Below are positions 8,482 through 16,125 of a DNA stretch of 47,121 nt, piece by piece. Each line of letters opens with the position of its first letter. Position 1 is the first letter of the stretch. The notes under the pieces are model-generated. The model ran no database searches and was not told the origin of the DNA. It was given only the letters and a program-made list of their open reading frames with translations. The DNA is from Sneathiellales bacterium (GTDB taxonomy: Bacteria > Pseudomonadota > Alphaproteobacteria > JANQFL01). The position numbers were made by a program, and so were the translations under genes. Location of the stretch: positions 1-47,121 of the forward strand of contig JANQFL010000064.1 in the NCBI GenBank assembly GCA_028277845.1, given 5' to 3'.

Positions 8482-10167
8482 CTAGCCAGGGCGGCCCGGA
8501 ATGATGAATTCCCAGGGACTGGTTTCGGACCCCTGCGGCACGGCGACCTCGATCAGGACGGGGTGATTCGCCTGGAGGGCACCGGCCAGCACCGATTTCA
8601 GGGTTTCCGGGGAATCGACCTTGTGGGTTTCGATGCCGAACGACTTCGCCAGCAACTGAAAGTCGGGATTTTCCAGCACCGAACCGATGATCCGGTTGCC
8701 GAAACGGGTCTGCTGGTCACGCAGAACGTTGCCGAAGGCATTGTTGTTGAACAGCACGATGACGAGGGCCAGGCCTTCCTGCGCCGCCGTCGCCAATTCC
8801 TGGACGCCGAACATGAAACCGCCGTCGCCGCACATGCTGATGACCGGTTTGTCGGGATGGGCCGCCTTGACGCCCAGCGCCGTCGGGAAACCAAACCCCA
8901 AGGTCCCCTGAAAACCCTCCGAGACATAGGTTCGCGGCGCATGGACCGGATAGCCGTAATAGGAGGCAAAACCCATCTGCGAAACTTCGACGGTCAACAG
9001 GCCGTGCCGCGGCAGAACATCGCGGATCACATCGAGGTACGCCAACTGCGGCTGGACTTTCTCGATGTCCTTCCTGGCTGCGGACTTCGCCTCGGCGATA
9101 CGCGCACGGGCGCGGTCCGAATCGGCCGCCGGTCCGGTGCCCCGCTGTGACTGGACCGCCTCCAGCAATGCCCGGGTACCGGCCTCGGAATCGGCAAGGA
9201 TCGGCGCATGGGGCACGAGGCGCCGCATTTCCTCGGGGTCGATGTCGATACGAATGAGGTGCGGCGGTGCCTCCGGCCGGTCGATCATGGTCATCATGCC
9301 GGTCCAGCGCATGTAGGGCATTTCGAGCCGCGACCCGATGCCGACAAGGACATCCGTGTCCGGCCACAGCTTGTAGGCCGCGTGGGACGAGATGCCGAGC
9401 GGGTCGTCCTCCGGCATGACGCCGCGCCCGCCGCGAAACGCCGCCACCGGCGCATCCAGCGCCTCGGCCAGCGCCCGCACGGCATCGCTTGCATGCTGCG
9501 CGCCGCTGCCGGTCATGATCATGGGCCTTTCGGCGTCCGCGAGCAGCTTGGCGGCCGCCTTAATCTCCTGCTCCGACGGCTGTTGCGGCGTAGGAAGGAC
9601 TGCGGCGCGCTGCGGCGGAATATCCGCGGAGAACCCCATCACATCCCAGGCCATTTCGACGACCACTGGTCCGGGGCGGCCCGACAGCATCTGGCGGAAG
9701 GCCTCTTCGATGATGTCGGGCGTATCCTCGACCCGTTCGATCCGCGCCGTCCACTTGACGATGCTCTCCAGCGCGCCGAGCTGATCTGACAATTCGTGCA
9801 GGTGTCCTCGTCCCCGTCCGATAAACGGCGTGGGAATCTGTCCGGTCAGGCAAAGCACGGGCGCGTTGCACCCCATGGCCGTGCACAGCGCGGCCGTCGT
9901 GTTCAACACGCCCGGGCCGGGCACAACGGCATAGACACCCGGCCGGCCCGTCGAGCGGGCATGACCGAACGCCATGTAGGCGCAGGCCTGTTCGTGGCGG
10001 GCGCCATATGTGCGGACGGTGTCGCTGCGTTGCTGCAAAGCATCGAACAGCGGATACATCTGCGCACCGGGCAGTCCGAAAACCTTGTCGACACCGTTTG
10101 CGATCAGCCCCTCTACGATCGCCATCCCACCGGTCATACTGGTGCCGGCACTCTCTGATCCACTCAT
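8482..10167 (-). CDS. Thiamine diphosphate-dependent enzyme, acetolactate synthase-like
   Basis: The 561-residue protein has the three-domain layout of acetolactate synthase, benzoylformate decarboxylase and relatives. The Pyr domain carries the catalytic glutamate E59 in 'GARHEQACAYMAFGHAR', the central domain spans roughly 195-345, and the PP domain has the ThDP/Mg motif starting at G447 ('GDGGFMFG') and ending at 'NNNAFGN'. It acts on a 2-oxo acid in the cytosol, but no regulatory small subunit (ilvN/ilvH) is adjacent, so a catabolic or specialised decarboxylase/ligase is more likely than branched-chain synthesis. The start is ATG at 10167 with GGGGAGGG about 10 nt upstream. It lies between RidA and MATE genes on the same strand. 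Confidence 0.85.
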   Translation of the reverse strand: MSGSESAGTSMTGGMAIVEGLIANGVDKVFGLPGAQMYPLFDALQQRSDTVRTYGARHEQACAYMAFGHARSTGRPGVYAVVPGPGVLNTTAALCTAMGCNAPVLCLTGQIPTPFIGRGRGHLHELSDQLGALESIVKWTARIERVEDTPDIIEEAFRQMLSGRPGPVVVEMAWDVMGFSADIPPQRAAVLPTPQQPSEQEIKAAAKLLADAERPMIMTGSGAQHASDAVRALAEALDAPVAAFRGGRGVMPEDDPLGISSHAAYKLWPDTDVLVGIGSRLEMPYMRWTGMMTMIDRPEAPPHLIRIDIDPEEMRRLVPHAPILADSEAGTRALLEAVQSQRGTGPAADSDRARARIAEAKSAARKDIEKVQPQLAYLDVIRDVLPRHGLLTVEVSQMGFASYYGYPVHAPRTYVSEGFQGTLGFGFPTALGVKAAHPDKPVISMCGDGGFMFGVQELATAAQEGLALVIVLFNNNAFGNVLRDQQTRFGNRIIGSVLENPDFQLLAKSFGIETHKVDSPETLKSVLAGALQANHPVLIEVAVPQGSETSPWEFIIPGRPG

Positions 10168-10265
10168 CTGACGCCGCCCTCCCCATTGTTACTGTTTTGA
10201 CCTGTCGGTTGGGGAACCATATAGACGGACGGGTCGGCAATTGGAAGTGAACCGCCGCCGGCCGG

Positions 10266-10700
10266 TCAGTCAAACACCGCGACGGCATCCACTTCGAACA
10301 ACATGCCGTCCAGGGCCAGCCGGGGCACGGGCACCAAGGTCTGTGCGGGAAGATGGTCGCCGAACAGTTCCGTGAGGGAACCGGTCATCGCGGACAGCTT
10401 GCCCTGGTCGTAATCCGCCACGTATGTGGTGAGCTTGGCAACGTGAGCGGGCTTGGCACCGACGGCATCCAGTGCGGTTTTCAGGTTCCGATAGGCCTGC
10501 CGCACCTGATCGGCGAAGTCAGGCGACAGATTGCCCGCCGCATCTTCCCCGCCCTGCCCGGCGATGTAGGCCATCCGCGACCCGCCGGTGGCGACGATGG
10601 CGTGGCTGTAGCCGTTCGGTGCTGGGTCATAGAGGCCGTCCGGATTGACGATGGCCAGGGCGGCGCCGGATGTTTTTGGTTGAGACTGTGCATTCGTCAT
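10266..10700 (-). CDS. RidA/YjgF-family protein
   Basis: This 144-residue protein belongs to the RidA (Rid) superfamily, trimers that hydrolyse reactive enamine/imine intermediates such as 2-aminoacrylate. The fold markers are present: 'GYSHAIVA', 'YIAGQGGEDAAG', and a C-terminal 'PAQTLVPVPRLALDGMLFEVDAVAVF' block. In many members an arginine of the form 'R.aLp' near here contacts the carboxylate; here it reads 'VPRLALDG'. ATG at 10700 follows a strong AAAGGAG site at about 10-nt spacing; the longer frame to 10772 lacks family resemblance. Its place between a permease and a ThDP-dependent enzyme suggests that the pathway forms an unstable imine. Confidence 0.9.
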   Translation of the reverse strand: MTNAQSQPKTSGAALAIVNPDGLYDPAPNGYSHAIVATGGSRMAYIAGQGGEDAAGNLSPDFADQVRQAYRNLKTALDAVGAKPAHVAKLTTYVADYDQGKLSAMTGSLTELFGDHLPAQTLVPVPRLALDGMLFEVDAVAVFD

Positions 10701-10814
10701 GATGAGTACGCTCCTTTGAAAAGTCATCTCGAGGGCGCGGTGAGATACGCCCCTTGTTGAGAAGACGAACAAGAGCGGGACATTGTGACGCGCAAACTCG
10801 TCCGGCGGTCTGTG

Positions 10815-11840
10815 TTATGCAACCGCCAACCCGTAGGCCCAGCCCGATAGCATGGCGCCGAACACGGCCATGATGATGTAGGTCAGGAATACCGGCAGCC
10901 GGAACAGGGCGAAGACCGGAATGGCCGTCCAGGCGCTGGTGATGCTGCCTGCCAAAATGAACGCCATGGCGGCGCCGGGAGCCATGCCCAGGTCCATCAG
11001 ACCGCGCACCAACGGCAACGCGGCGAAGCCATCCAGGTACAGCGGCGTTCCGACAATGGCCGCCACCGGCACGGCGAACGCGTTGCCGCCGCCGACGTAC
11101 GTGGCCAGCGAATCGGCCGGAACATGAAGGCGCAGGAAGTATTCGGCGACGAACGCGGCACTCAGCCACAGGACGAGCAAGCGGCTCAGAGTCCGGCAAC
11201 TCCGCCTGAATTGCGTCACCCGGTCCGGGTCCTGCCAGAACCGCCAGCGAACCGTCTGGGATTCGCCACATGCCGAATCCGGCATCAACGACCGGAAGGC
11301 CGGCGTGGCGCGGGCGGGTTCGGCGAACCATCCCAAGCGCATGAGCATCAACGTCGTGCCCCCGCCGGCCAAGCCGATGCCGAGGGCGGCGACGGTCTTG
11401 CCGGCCGCGAACGGCACACCAAGGACAGCGACCGTCACGGCGATCAGTTCCGGATCGGTTACGGCGGACGACAGGAGAAACGCCATGACGGGCGCCAGGG
11501 ATACGCCGGCGCTCAAAAGCCCCGCGACCAGCGGCAACAAGGTAATGCCGCATACCGGCAGGATTGCACCGATCAGGGAAATCACCACGATGGCTGTCAG
11601 CACCCGGTTGTCGAACATGTCCACCAGCAGACGCAGGCTTCCGGTGGCAGTCAGCGCGGCCGTCATCACCAACCCCACCAAGGCGATGGGTGCCAACTGC
11701 CACAGGTTGGAGAGCGCAAAGAGTGCCGCGTCCACCAGGTGATCGCGCGCCGGCACCGCGATGGTCAACAGCACCACGGCCAGACCAATCCGATTCCACG
11801 GCATTCTCCTGGCTTTGGCTTGCACGGATAGGCTCGACAT
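10815..11840 (-). CDS. Permease of the ArsP/DUF318 type
   Basis: The 341-residue inner-membrane protein has about eight to ten hydrophobic segments. The 'ILPVCGITLLPLVAGLLSAGV' region followed by 'AFLLSSAVTDPELIAVTVAVLG' matches the pattern of PF03773 permeases (ArsP_1), where a 'C.CG..P' motif and a 'P-x-P/D' helix break are typical; only one Cys is kept here. ArsP exports organoarsenicals, but many family members have no known substrate and no ars gene is nearby. ATG at 11840 follows GAGGA; the open frame further upstream runs through the promoter region and is not coding. It begins a leftward cluster with RidA, a ThDP enzyme and MATE, divergent from lysR at 11940. Confidence 0.75.
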   Translation of the reverse strand: MSSLSVQAKARRMPWNRIGLAVVLLTIAVPARDHLVDAALFALSNLWQLAPIALVGLVMTAALTATGSLRLLVDMFDNRVLTAIVVISLIGAILPVCGITLLPLVAGLLSAGVSLAPVMAFLLSSAVTDPELIAVTVAVLGVPFAAGKTVAALGIGLAGGGTTLMLMRLGWFAEPARATPAFRSLMPDSACGESQTVRWRFWQDPDRVTQFRRSCRTLSRLLVLWLSAAFVAEYFLRLHVPADSLATYVGGGNAFAVPVAAIVGTPLYLDGFAALPLVRGLMDLGMAPGAAMAFILAGSITSAWTAIPVFALFRLPVFLTYIIMAVFGAMLSGWAYGLAVA

Positions 11841-11926
11841 GGACCGGTCCTCGTCATTTGCCGTCAGTTGGATGGCCGATTCAATGTAAGGATGGCACCT
11901 CTCTATCCATACGAAAAATGAATTGT

Positions 11927-11932
11927 TATAAT
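11927..11932 (+). promoter_or_regulatory. Consensus -10 element placing lysR on a leaderless mRNA
   Basis: A perfect TATAAT hexamer lies seven bases before the ATG at 11940, so the predicted transcription start coincides with the first base of the start codon. No Shine-Dalgarno precedes this gene, which fits a leaderless message. No good -35 hexamer is seen, so the promoter may need an activator or an extended element. The 99-bp intergenic region (11841-11939) also holds the promoter of the divergent permease gene. Confidence 0.55.
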
Positions 11933-11939
11933 ACTTATC

Positions 11940-12827
11940 ATGAAAAAATACGATATCTTGTCCGAACCGCTCGATAGTGATCTGTTGCGGACGTTCCTCG
12001 CCGTCGCGCGGCATAGCAACGTCACCCGCGCGGCAGAGGCCATTCACCGTACGCAGTCGGCGGTCAGCGTTCAAATCAAACGTCTGGAAAATCAACTACA
12101 AACACCCTTGTTCGAACGCCGGGCGCGGGGTGTCGCGTTGACCGGGGCCGGCGAACGCCTGTTGCAATCCGCAAGCCGCATCGTCCGCGACTTGGATCAG
12201 ACAGCGGCCGAATTCGCCAAGGACCCCATCGGAGGCGTTGTCCGCGTGGGCATCCCCGATGATTACGGATCGGGCGTGCTGCAAGGCATCTTGCGGGATT
12301 TCGCCGCGCGCCATCCATCCGTGGACGTTTCGGTGCGCTGCGAGTTCGGCACGGAATTTCCCGAAGCCGTGTCACGCGGCGAGCTGGACCTGGCCGTCTG
12401 TGCCGAACAGGGCGCACCGCGCGATGCCGATATCTTTTTCTCGGAGGATACGGTTTGGGCCTGTGCCCGCGACTATCCGGTGCCCGAAGACCGGCCTGTT
12501 CCCCTCGCCCTGTTCGACCGTACATGCTGGTGGCGCGACGTGGCCATTGACGCCATGCAATCCTCCGGCAGGTCATACCGTATCGCTTTCACCAGCGAGA
12601 GCGTTTCAGGCGTCAAGGCTGCGATCTCGGCAGGGCTTGCGATCGGCGTTTTGTCACGCAGCACCATCGACCCGGACATGCGAGTTCTCGGCAAACAGGA
12701 TAGCTTCCCCCGTTTGCCAGACACCGGGCTATCGCTGATGAGCCATGCCGACACGACGAACCCCGCCGTTACGGCCATGGCCGATGCCATCAAACGGGCC
12801 TACACGCGTATTGGCCGGGCGACGTAG
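11940..12827 (+). CDS. LysR-family transcriptional regulator
   Basis: The 295-residue protein has a standard LysR helix-turn-helix (about residues 14-60, 'NVTRAAEAIHRTQSAVSVQIKRLE') and an effector-binding domain (about 90-290). The C-terminal pattern 'FTSESVSGVKAAISAGLAIGVLSRS' is typical of the recognition loop and second lobe. It is transcribed divergently from the permease-RidA-ThDP-MATE cluster, which is the usual arrangement for a LysR protein and its target operon. The ATG at 11940 has no ribosome-binding site and lies at the predicted +1 of a TATAAT promoter. Its stop is 10 bp from the end of the convergent dctM-like gene. Confidence 0.9.
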   Translation: MKKYDILSEPLDSDLLRTFLAVARHSNVTRAAEAIHRTQSAVSVQIKRLENQLQTPLFERRARGVALTGAGERLLQSASRIVRDLDQTAAEFAKDPIGGVVRVGIPDDYGSGVLQGILRDFAARHPSVDVSVRCEFGTEFPEAVSRGELDLAVCAEQGAPRDADIFFSEDTVWACARDYPVPEDRPVPLALFDRTCWWRDVAIDAMQSSGRSYRIAFTSESVSGVKAAISAGLAIGVLSRSTIDPDMRVLGKQDSFPRLPDTGLSLMSHADTTNPAVTAMADAIKRAYTRIGRAT

Positions 12828-12837
12828 GCAGCCTCGA

Positions 12838-14202
12838 CTACCGGGCGATGATCTCAGGCCCCATCAGGGATGTCGGCAGCCACGTGGAAACCGCTGGCAC
12901 ATAGGTCACCAGGATCAGGAACAGGAACATGATACCGACCCACGGCGCGGCGGCCTTGACCACGTTGAGCACCGACATCTGCGCCACGCCCGCCGTTACG
13001 AACAGGTTGAGCCCCACGGGCGGCGTGATCATGCCGATCTCCATGTTCACCACCATGATAATGCCCAGGTGAATGGGATCGATGCCCAACTCCATGGCGA
13101 TAGGAAAGACCAGCGGCGCCACGATGACCAGCAGGCCGGACGGCTCCATGAACTGGCCGCCGATCAGCAGGATCACGTTGACCGCCACCAGGAACATGAT
13201 GGGTCCGAACCCGGCGCCCAGCATGGCCTCGGTGATCATCTGGGGAATGCGTTCCTCGGTCAGCACGTGCTTGAGTATCAGGGCGTTTGCGATGATGAAC
13301 ATGAGCATGATCGACAGGCGCCCGGCCTCGAACAGAGTCTTGCGCGTGTCCGGGTGCCAGAGGGTGGAGACGACCTTCACGGGGAACGCCGCGGCCATGC
13401 CGCCTTCCGCACTGAACGGTCCCATGTCGCGGTAGACGAAGTTGGCGATGATGAAGGCATAGACGGCGGCCACGGCGGCGGCTTCCGTCGGCGTGAAGAT
13501 CCCGCCGTATATGCCGCCGAGAATGATGACGATCAGCAGCAACCCCCACATGGCGTCGCGGGCGGCGTCGTAGATTTCACGCCAACCGGCCCATGGCTGT
13601 GCCGGCAGTCCCTTGATCCGGGCGGCGACATAGATGCCGACCATCAGCATCAGGCCGGCCACCAGGCCGGGGATCACGCCGGCCAGGAACATGCGGCCGA
13701 CCGACACTTCGGTGGCGGCGGCGTAGACGACCATGACAATCGACGGCGGAATGAGAATACCCAGCGTACCGGCGTTGCAGATCACGCCGGCGGCGAATTC
13801 CTTGGTGTAGCCAACCTCGCGCATGCCAGCGATGACGATGACGCCGATGGCCACCACGGTGGCGGGCGATGACCCCGACAAGGCGGCGAACATCATGCAG
13901 GCGAAAACGGACGCGATGGCCAACCCGCCTTTGAAATGGCCGACCACGGCAATGGCGAAGCGGATGATGCGCCGGGCGACACCGCCCGTCGACATGAAGC
14001 TGGACGCCAGAATGAAGAACGGAATGGCCAACAGCGTGTAATGGCCTTCGAAGGCGGAAAACAGCGTTTGAGCGATGGAGGCCAGCGAGCCGTCGGAATA
14101 GAGCAGCAGGAAGACGATGCTCGACAGGCCCAGCGCCACGGCGATCGGTACGCCGATGAACAGCAACCCGATGACCAGCGCAAAGAGAACGACGATTTCC
14201 AT
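12838..14202 (-). CDS. dctM: TRAP transporter large permease (DctM-like)
   Basis: The 454-residue protein is the large membrane subunit of a tripartite ATP-independent periplasmic transporter, which imports organic acids using a sodium or proton gradient. It has about twelve to thirteen predicted helices and DctM signatures: 'FALVIGLLFIGVPIAVALGLSS' at the N-terminus, 'ALSGSSPATVVAIG', 'GTLGILIPPSIVMVVYA' and 'MITPPVGLNLFV'. ATG at 14202 follows GGGAGA inside the end of dctQ and is separated from the dctQ stop by 2 nt, indicating translational coupling. It is the last gene of dctP-dctQ-dctM, controlled by the upstream sigma-54 promoter and DctBD. Confidence 0.95.
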   Translation of the reverse strand: MEIVVLFALVIGLLFIGVPIAVALGLSSIVFLLLYSDGSLASIAQTLFSAFEGHYTLLAIPFFILASSFMSTGGVARRIIRFAIAVVGHFKGGLAIASVFACMMFAALSGSSPATVVAIGVIVIAGMREVGYTKEFAAGVICNAGTLGILIPPSIVMVVYAAATEVSVGRMFLAGVIPGLVAGLMLMVGIYVAARIKGLPAQPWAGWREIYDAARDAMWGLLLIVIILGGIYGGIFTPTEAAAVAAVYAFIIANFVYRDMGPFSAEGGMAAAFPVKVVSTLWHPDTRKTLFEAGRLSIMLMFIIANALILKHVLTEERIPQMITEAMLGAGFGPIMFLVAVNVILLIGGQFMEPSGLLVIVAPLVFPIAMELGIDPIHLGIIMVVNMEIGMITPPVGLNLFVTAGVAQMSVLNVVKAAAPWVGIMFLFLILVTYVPAVSTWLPTSLMGPEIIAR

Positions 14203-14204
14203 GA

Positions 14205-14825
14205 TCAGCGTCTCCCTGCCAGCGTTTCTTCGGCCTCGTCCATGGCCTCTTCCGCTTCGTGGCTGGCGATCAGCATGTCGGCCTCGCCCTTGACCACACG
14301 CCAACCCACCTGCAGGAACCGCAGCGTAAGCAACGCCATGCCGAACGGCAGAACGAAGTAGGGAATGAAGCGTGGCAGCTTTTCGTAGCGTTCGCCTTCG
14401 TTCAGCCAGTCCGCCAGGAACTGGAGAAATTCCGGCATGGGCACGTCGTCGGTTTCGAGAAATGCACGTTTGGTGGCAAAGGGGTACCAGTAGTCCCAGC
14501 TTCCTTTGAGCATCAGTATGGCGAAGGCGATACAGGCAGCGACGGCCAGCAAAGCAAGGATACGGCGCGCCCCCGGCGAGACCATATTAATGACCACGTC
14601 GACGCCGAGATGCACCGACTTCTTGACGCAGTAGGACACGCCCAGCAGCACGAGCCAGGCAAACAGGAACACCGTAACCTCGAGGGCCCACAGAATGTTG
14701 TCGTTGAAGACATACCGGGCGATGACGTTGGCAAACGTGATCAGTGTCATCAGGCCCAATAGCAGGGCGATCAGATTCTCTTCCAGGGAATCGATCCGGC
14801 GCCCCCAGCGGCTGCGCGGTTCCAT
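14205..14825 (-). CDS. dctQ: TRAP transporter small permease (DctQ-like)
   Basis: This 206-residue protein has four predicted membrane helices, including the DctQ marker 'ANVIARYVFNDNILWALEVTVFLFAWLVLLG', and partners with DctM in the inner membrane. It is slightly longer than typical DctQ proteins because of a loop of about 40 residues between helices 3 and 4 ('YPFATKRAFLETDDVPMPEF...') and a charged Glu-rich C-terminal tail. ATG at 14825 follows GGGGAGGG at 5-nt spacing. An 87-nt gap containing a strong hairpin separates it from dctP. Confidence 0.9.
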   Translation of the reverse strand: MEPRSRWGRRIDSLEENLIALLLGLMTLITFANVIARYVFNDNILWALEVTVFLFAWLVLLGVSYCVKKSVHLGVDVVINMVSPGARRILALLAVAACIAFAILMLKGSWDYWYPFATKRAFLETDDVPMPEFLQFLADWLNEGERYEKLPRFIPYFVLPFGMALLTLRFLQVGWRVVKGEADMLIASHEAEEAMDEAEETLAGRR

Positions 14826-14866
14826 GTTGTCCCTCCCCTTCGATGATTATTCTTGTGAACGCGCAT

Positions 14867-14895
14867 GCACGGCCGGATCGAAAACCCGGCCGTGC
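14867..14895. promoter_or_regulatory. Strong intercistronic hairpin between dctP and dctQ
   Basis: A perfect 10-bp GC-rich stem (14867-14876 with 14886-14895) and 9-nt loop fall in the 87-nt gap after the dctP stop. No U-run follows on the transcribed strand. By analogy with other binding-protein operons, such a hairpin can stabilise the upstream mRNA or attenuate read-through, so that the periplasmic protein is made in excess over the membrane subunits. The structure is visible; the function is inference. Confidence 0.6.
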
Positions 14896-14912
14896 GCGCG
14901 CTAGGCTGTGGA

Positions 14913-15917
14913 TCAGCTGCCCTTGTTGGAGGCCTGGGCGGCGTTGATGACGTCCGCGCCGATATCCTTTTCGAACTTGGCCCACACCGGCTTCAGCACC
15001 TTGACCCAGGCGGCGCGTTGCTCCGCCGTCAAGGTGCGCACGGTGGAACCGGCTTCGATGACCTTCTGCTTGTTGGCCTGGTTGACCTTGAAGGACTCGG
15101 CGTTTCGGGCCGCCGTCACTTCCTTGAGGATGGTCGCCAGCTGACTGCGAACATCGCCGTCAAGGCCGTCCCACCACTCGGTGGATGTCACGACCAGATA
15201 ATCGATGATGCCGTGGTTGGTTTCGGTGATGCCGTCCTGCACCTCGAAGAACTTTTTGCCGTAGATGTTCGACCAGGTGTTTTCCTGACCGTCGATGACC
15301 TTGGTCTGCAGGCCGCCATAGACTTCCTTGAACGACATTTTCTGCGGATTGGCGCCGAGCTGCTCGAACTGGGCCACCAGCACGTCCGAAGCCTGGACAC
15401 GGAACTTCAGGCCCTTGGCGTCATCGGGGCTGATCAACGGCTTGTTGGCCGACATCTGCTTCATGCCGTTGTGCCAGAACGCCAGGCCCTTGAGGCCCTT
15501 GCGCCGCATGGCGTTTTTCAGTTTCTCTCCGGCCTCGGAATTTTGGAACCGGTCTACGGCGTTGATGTCTTCGAAAATGAATGGCAGATCGAAGACGCGG
15601 AACTTCTTGGTGAACTTTTCGAACTTCGACAGTGACGGCGCGGCCAGCTGCACGTCGCCGTTCAGCATGGCTTCCAGAACCTTTTTGTCGTCATAGAGGC
15701 TCGAATTGGGGAACACCTGCATGCAGGCCTTGCCGTTCATTTCCTCGTTGACCCGTTTTTCCAGCAGGGACGCGGCGATGCCTTTCGGATGGCGGTCGGT
15801 GTTGGTGACGTGGCTGAACTTGATGACGATCTCACCCGGGTCGCAGTTGGCGAGAGCGGGCGACGTGGTGGCCAGCAGGGCCACGCCGATGGTGGCGGTA
15901 ATCAAAGCGTTGCGCAT
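14913..15917 (-). CDS. dctP: TRAP transporter substrate-binding protein (DctP-like)
   Basis: The 334-residue periplasmic protein begins with a Sec signal peptide ('ALITATIGVALLATTSPALA', cleavage near residue 24) and continues with a DctP fold. Family markers are 'IKFSHVTNTDRHPKGIAA', the conserved Arg-containing strand 'GLKFRVQASDV' that holds the substrate carboxylate, and 'QTKVIDGQENTWSNIY'. The 'DGQENTWSNI' form is the one common in C4-dicarboxylate DctP proteins. ATG at 15917 follows GGGAGGAA; the upstream in-frame start at 15974 would read through the sigma-54 promoter. It leads the dctPQM operon beside dctBD, which supports succinate/fumarate/malate as substrates. Confidence 0.93.
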   Translation of the reverse strand: MRNALITATIGVALLATTSPALANCDPGEIVIKFSHVTNTDRHPKGIAASLLEKRVNEEMNGKACMQVFPNSSLYDDKKVLEAMLNGDVQLAAPSLSKFEKFTKKFRVFDLPFIFEDINAVDRFQNSEAGEKLKNAMRRKGLKGLAFWHNGMKQMSANKPLISPDDAKGLKFRVQASDVLVAQFEQLGANPQKMSFKEVYGGLQTKVIDGQENTWSNIYGKKFFEVQDGITETNHGIIDYLVVTSTEWWDGLDGDVRSQLATILKEVTAARNAESFKVNQANKQKVIEAGSTVRTLTAEQRAAWVKVLKPVWAKFEKDIGADVINAAQASNKGS

Positions 15918-15958
15918 GAGGGGTTCCTCCCAGTTGACGTTGAACTGCCACACCTTTC

Positions 15959-15973
15959 GCAAGCTGCGTGCCA
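15959..15973 (-). promoter_or_regulatory. Sigma-54 (-24/-12) promoter of dctPQM
   Basis: On the minus strand the sequence reads TGGCAC-N5-TTGC, an exact match to the core of the RpoN consensus, with the -24 GG at 15971-15972 and the -12 GC at 15959-15960. Transcription would start near 15947, about 30 nt before the dctP ATG. The adjacent DctD protein is a sigma-54 activator with an intact GAFTGA loop, so promoter and activator fit together. Confidence 0.88.
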
Positions 15974-16027
15974 ACTGGAAATATCCTAATGCCGTGCTTG
16001 AGAGATTCTGTTTATCGTATTGTTATT

Positions 16028-16085
16028 GTTAATTTTTATTAACGAATTATCGGCTCGATGTATTCTGAATAGATCGGCGATTCGG
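16028..16085. promoter_or_regulatory. Possible DctD upstream activating region
   Basis: This AT-rich stretch lies about 55-110 bp upstream of the sigma-54 promoter, where enhancer sites normally sit. It contains GTTAAT-N4-ATTAAC (16028-16043) and an imperfect dyad with CGAAT at 16043-16047 and ATTCG at 16080-16084. No established DctD consensus could be matched with confidence. The whole gap 15918-16125 holds no gene. Confidence 0.3.
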
Positions 16086-16125
16086 GTAAAATCCTACACA
16101 CAGGCTTTGATAAACGTGTAGAGCC

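Noticed and set aside
8482-10167. Biosynthetic acetolactate synthase (ilvB/ilvI)
   Set aside because: No regulatory small subunit and no ilv genes are adjacent; the neighbours indicate a catabolic or detoxifying setting.
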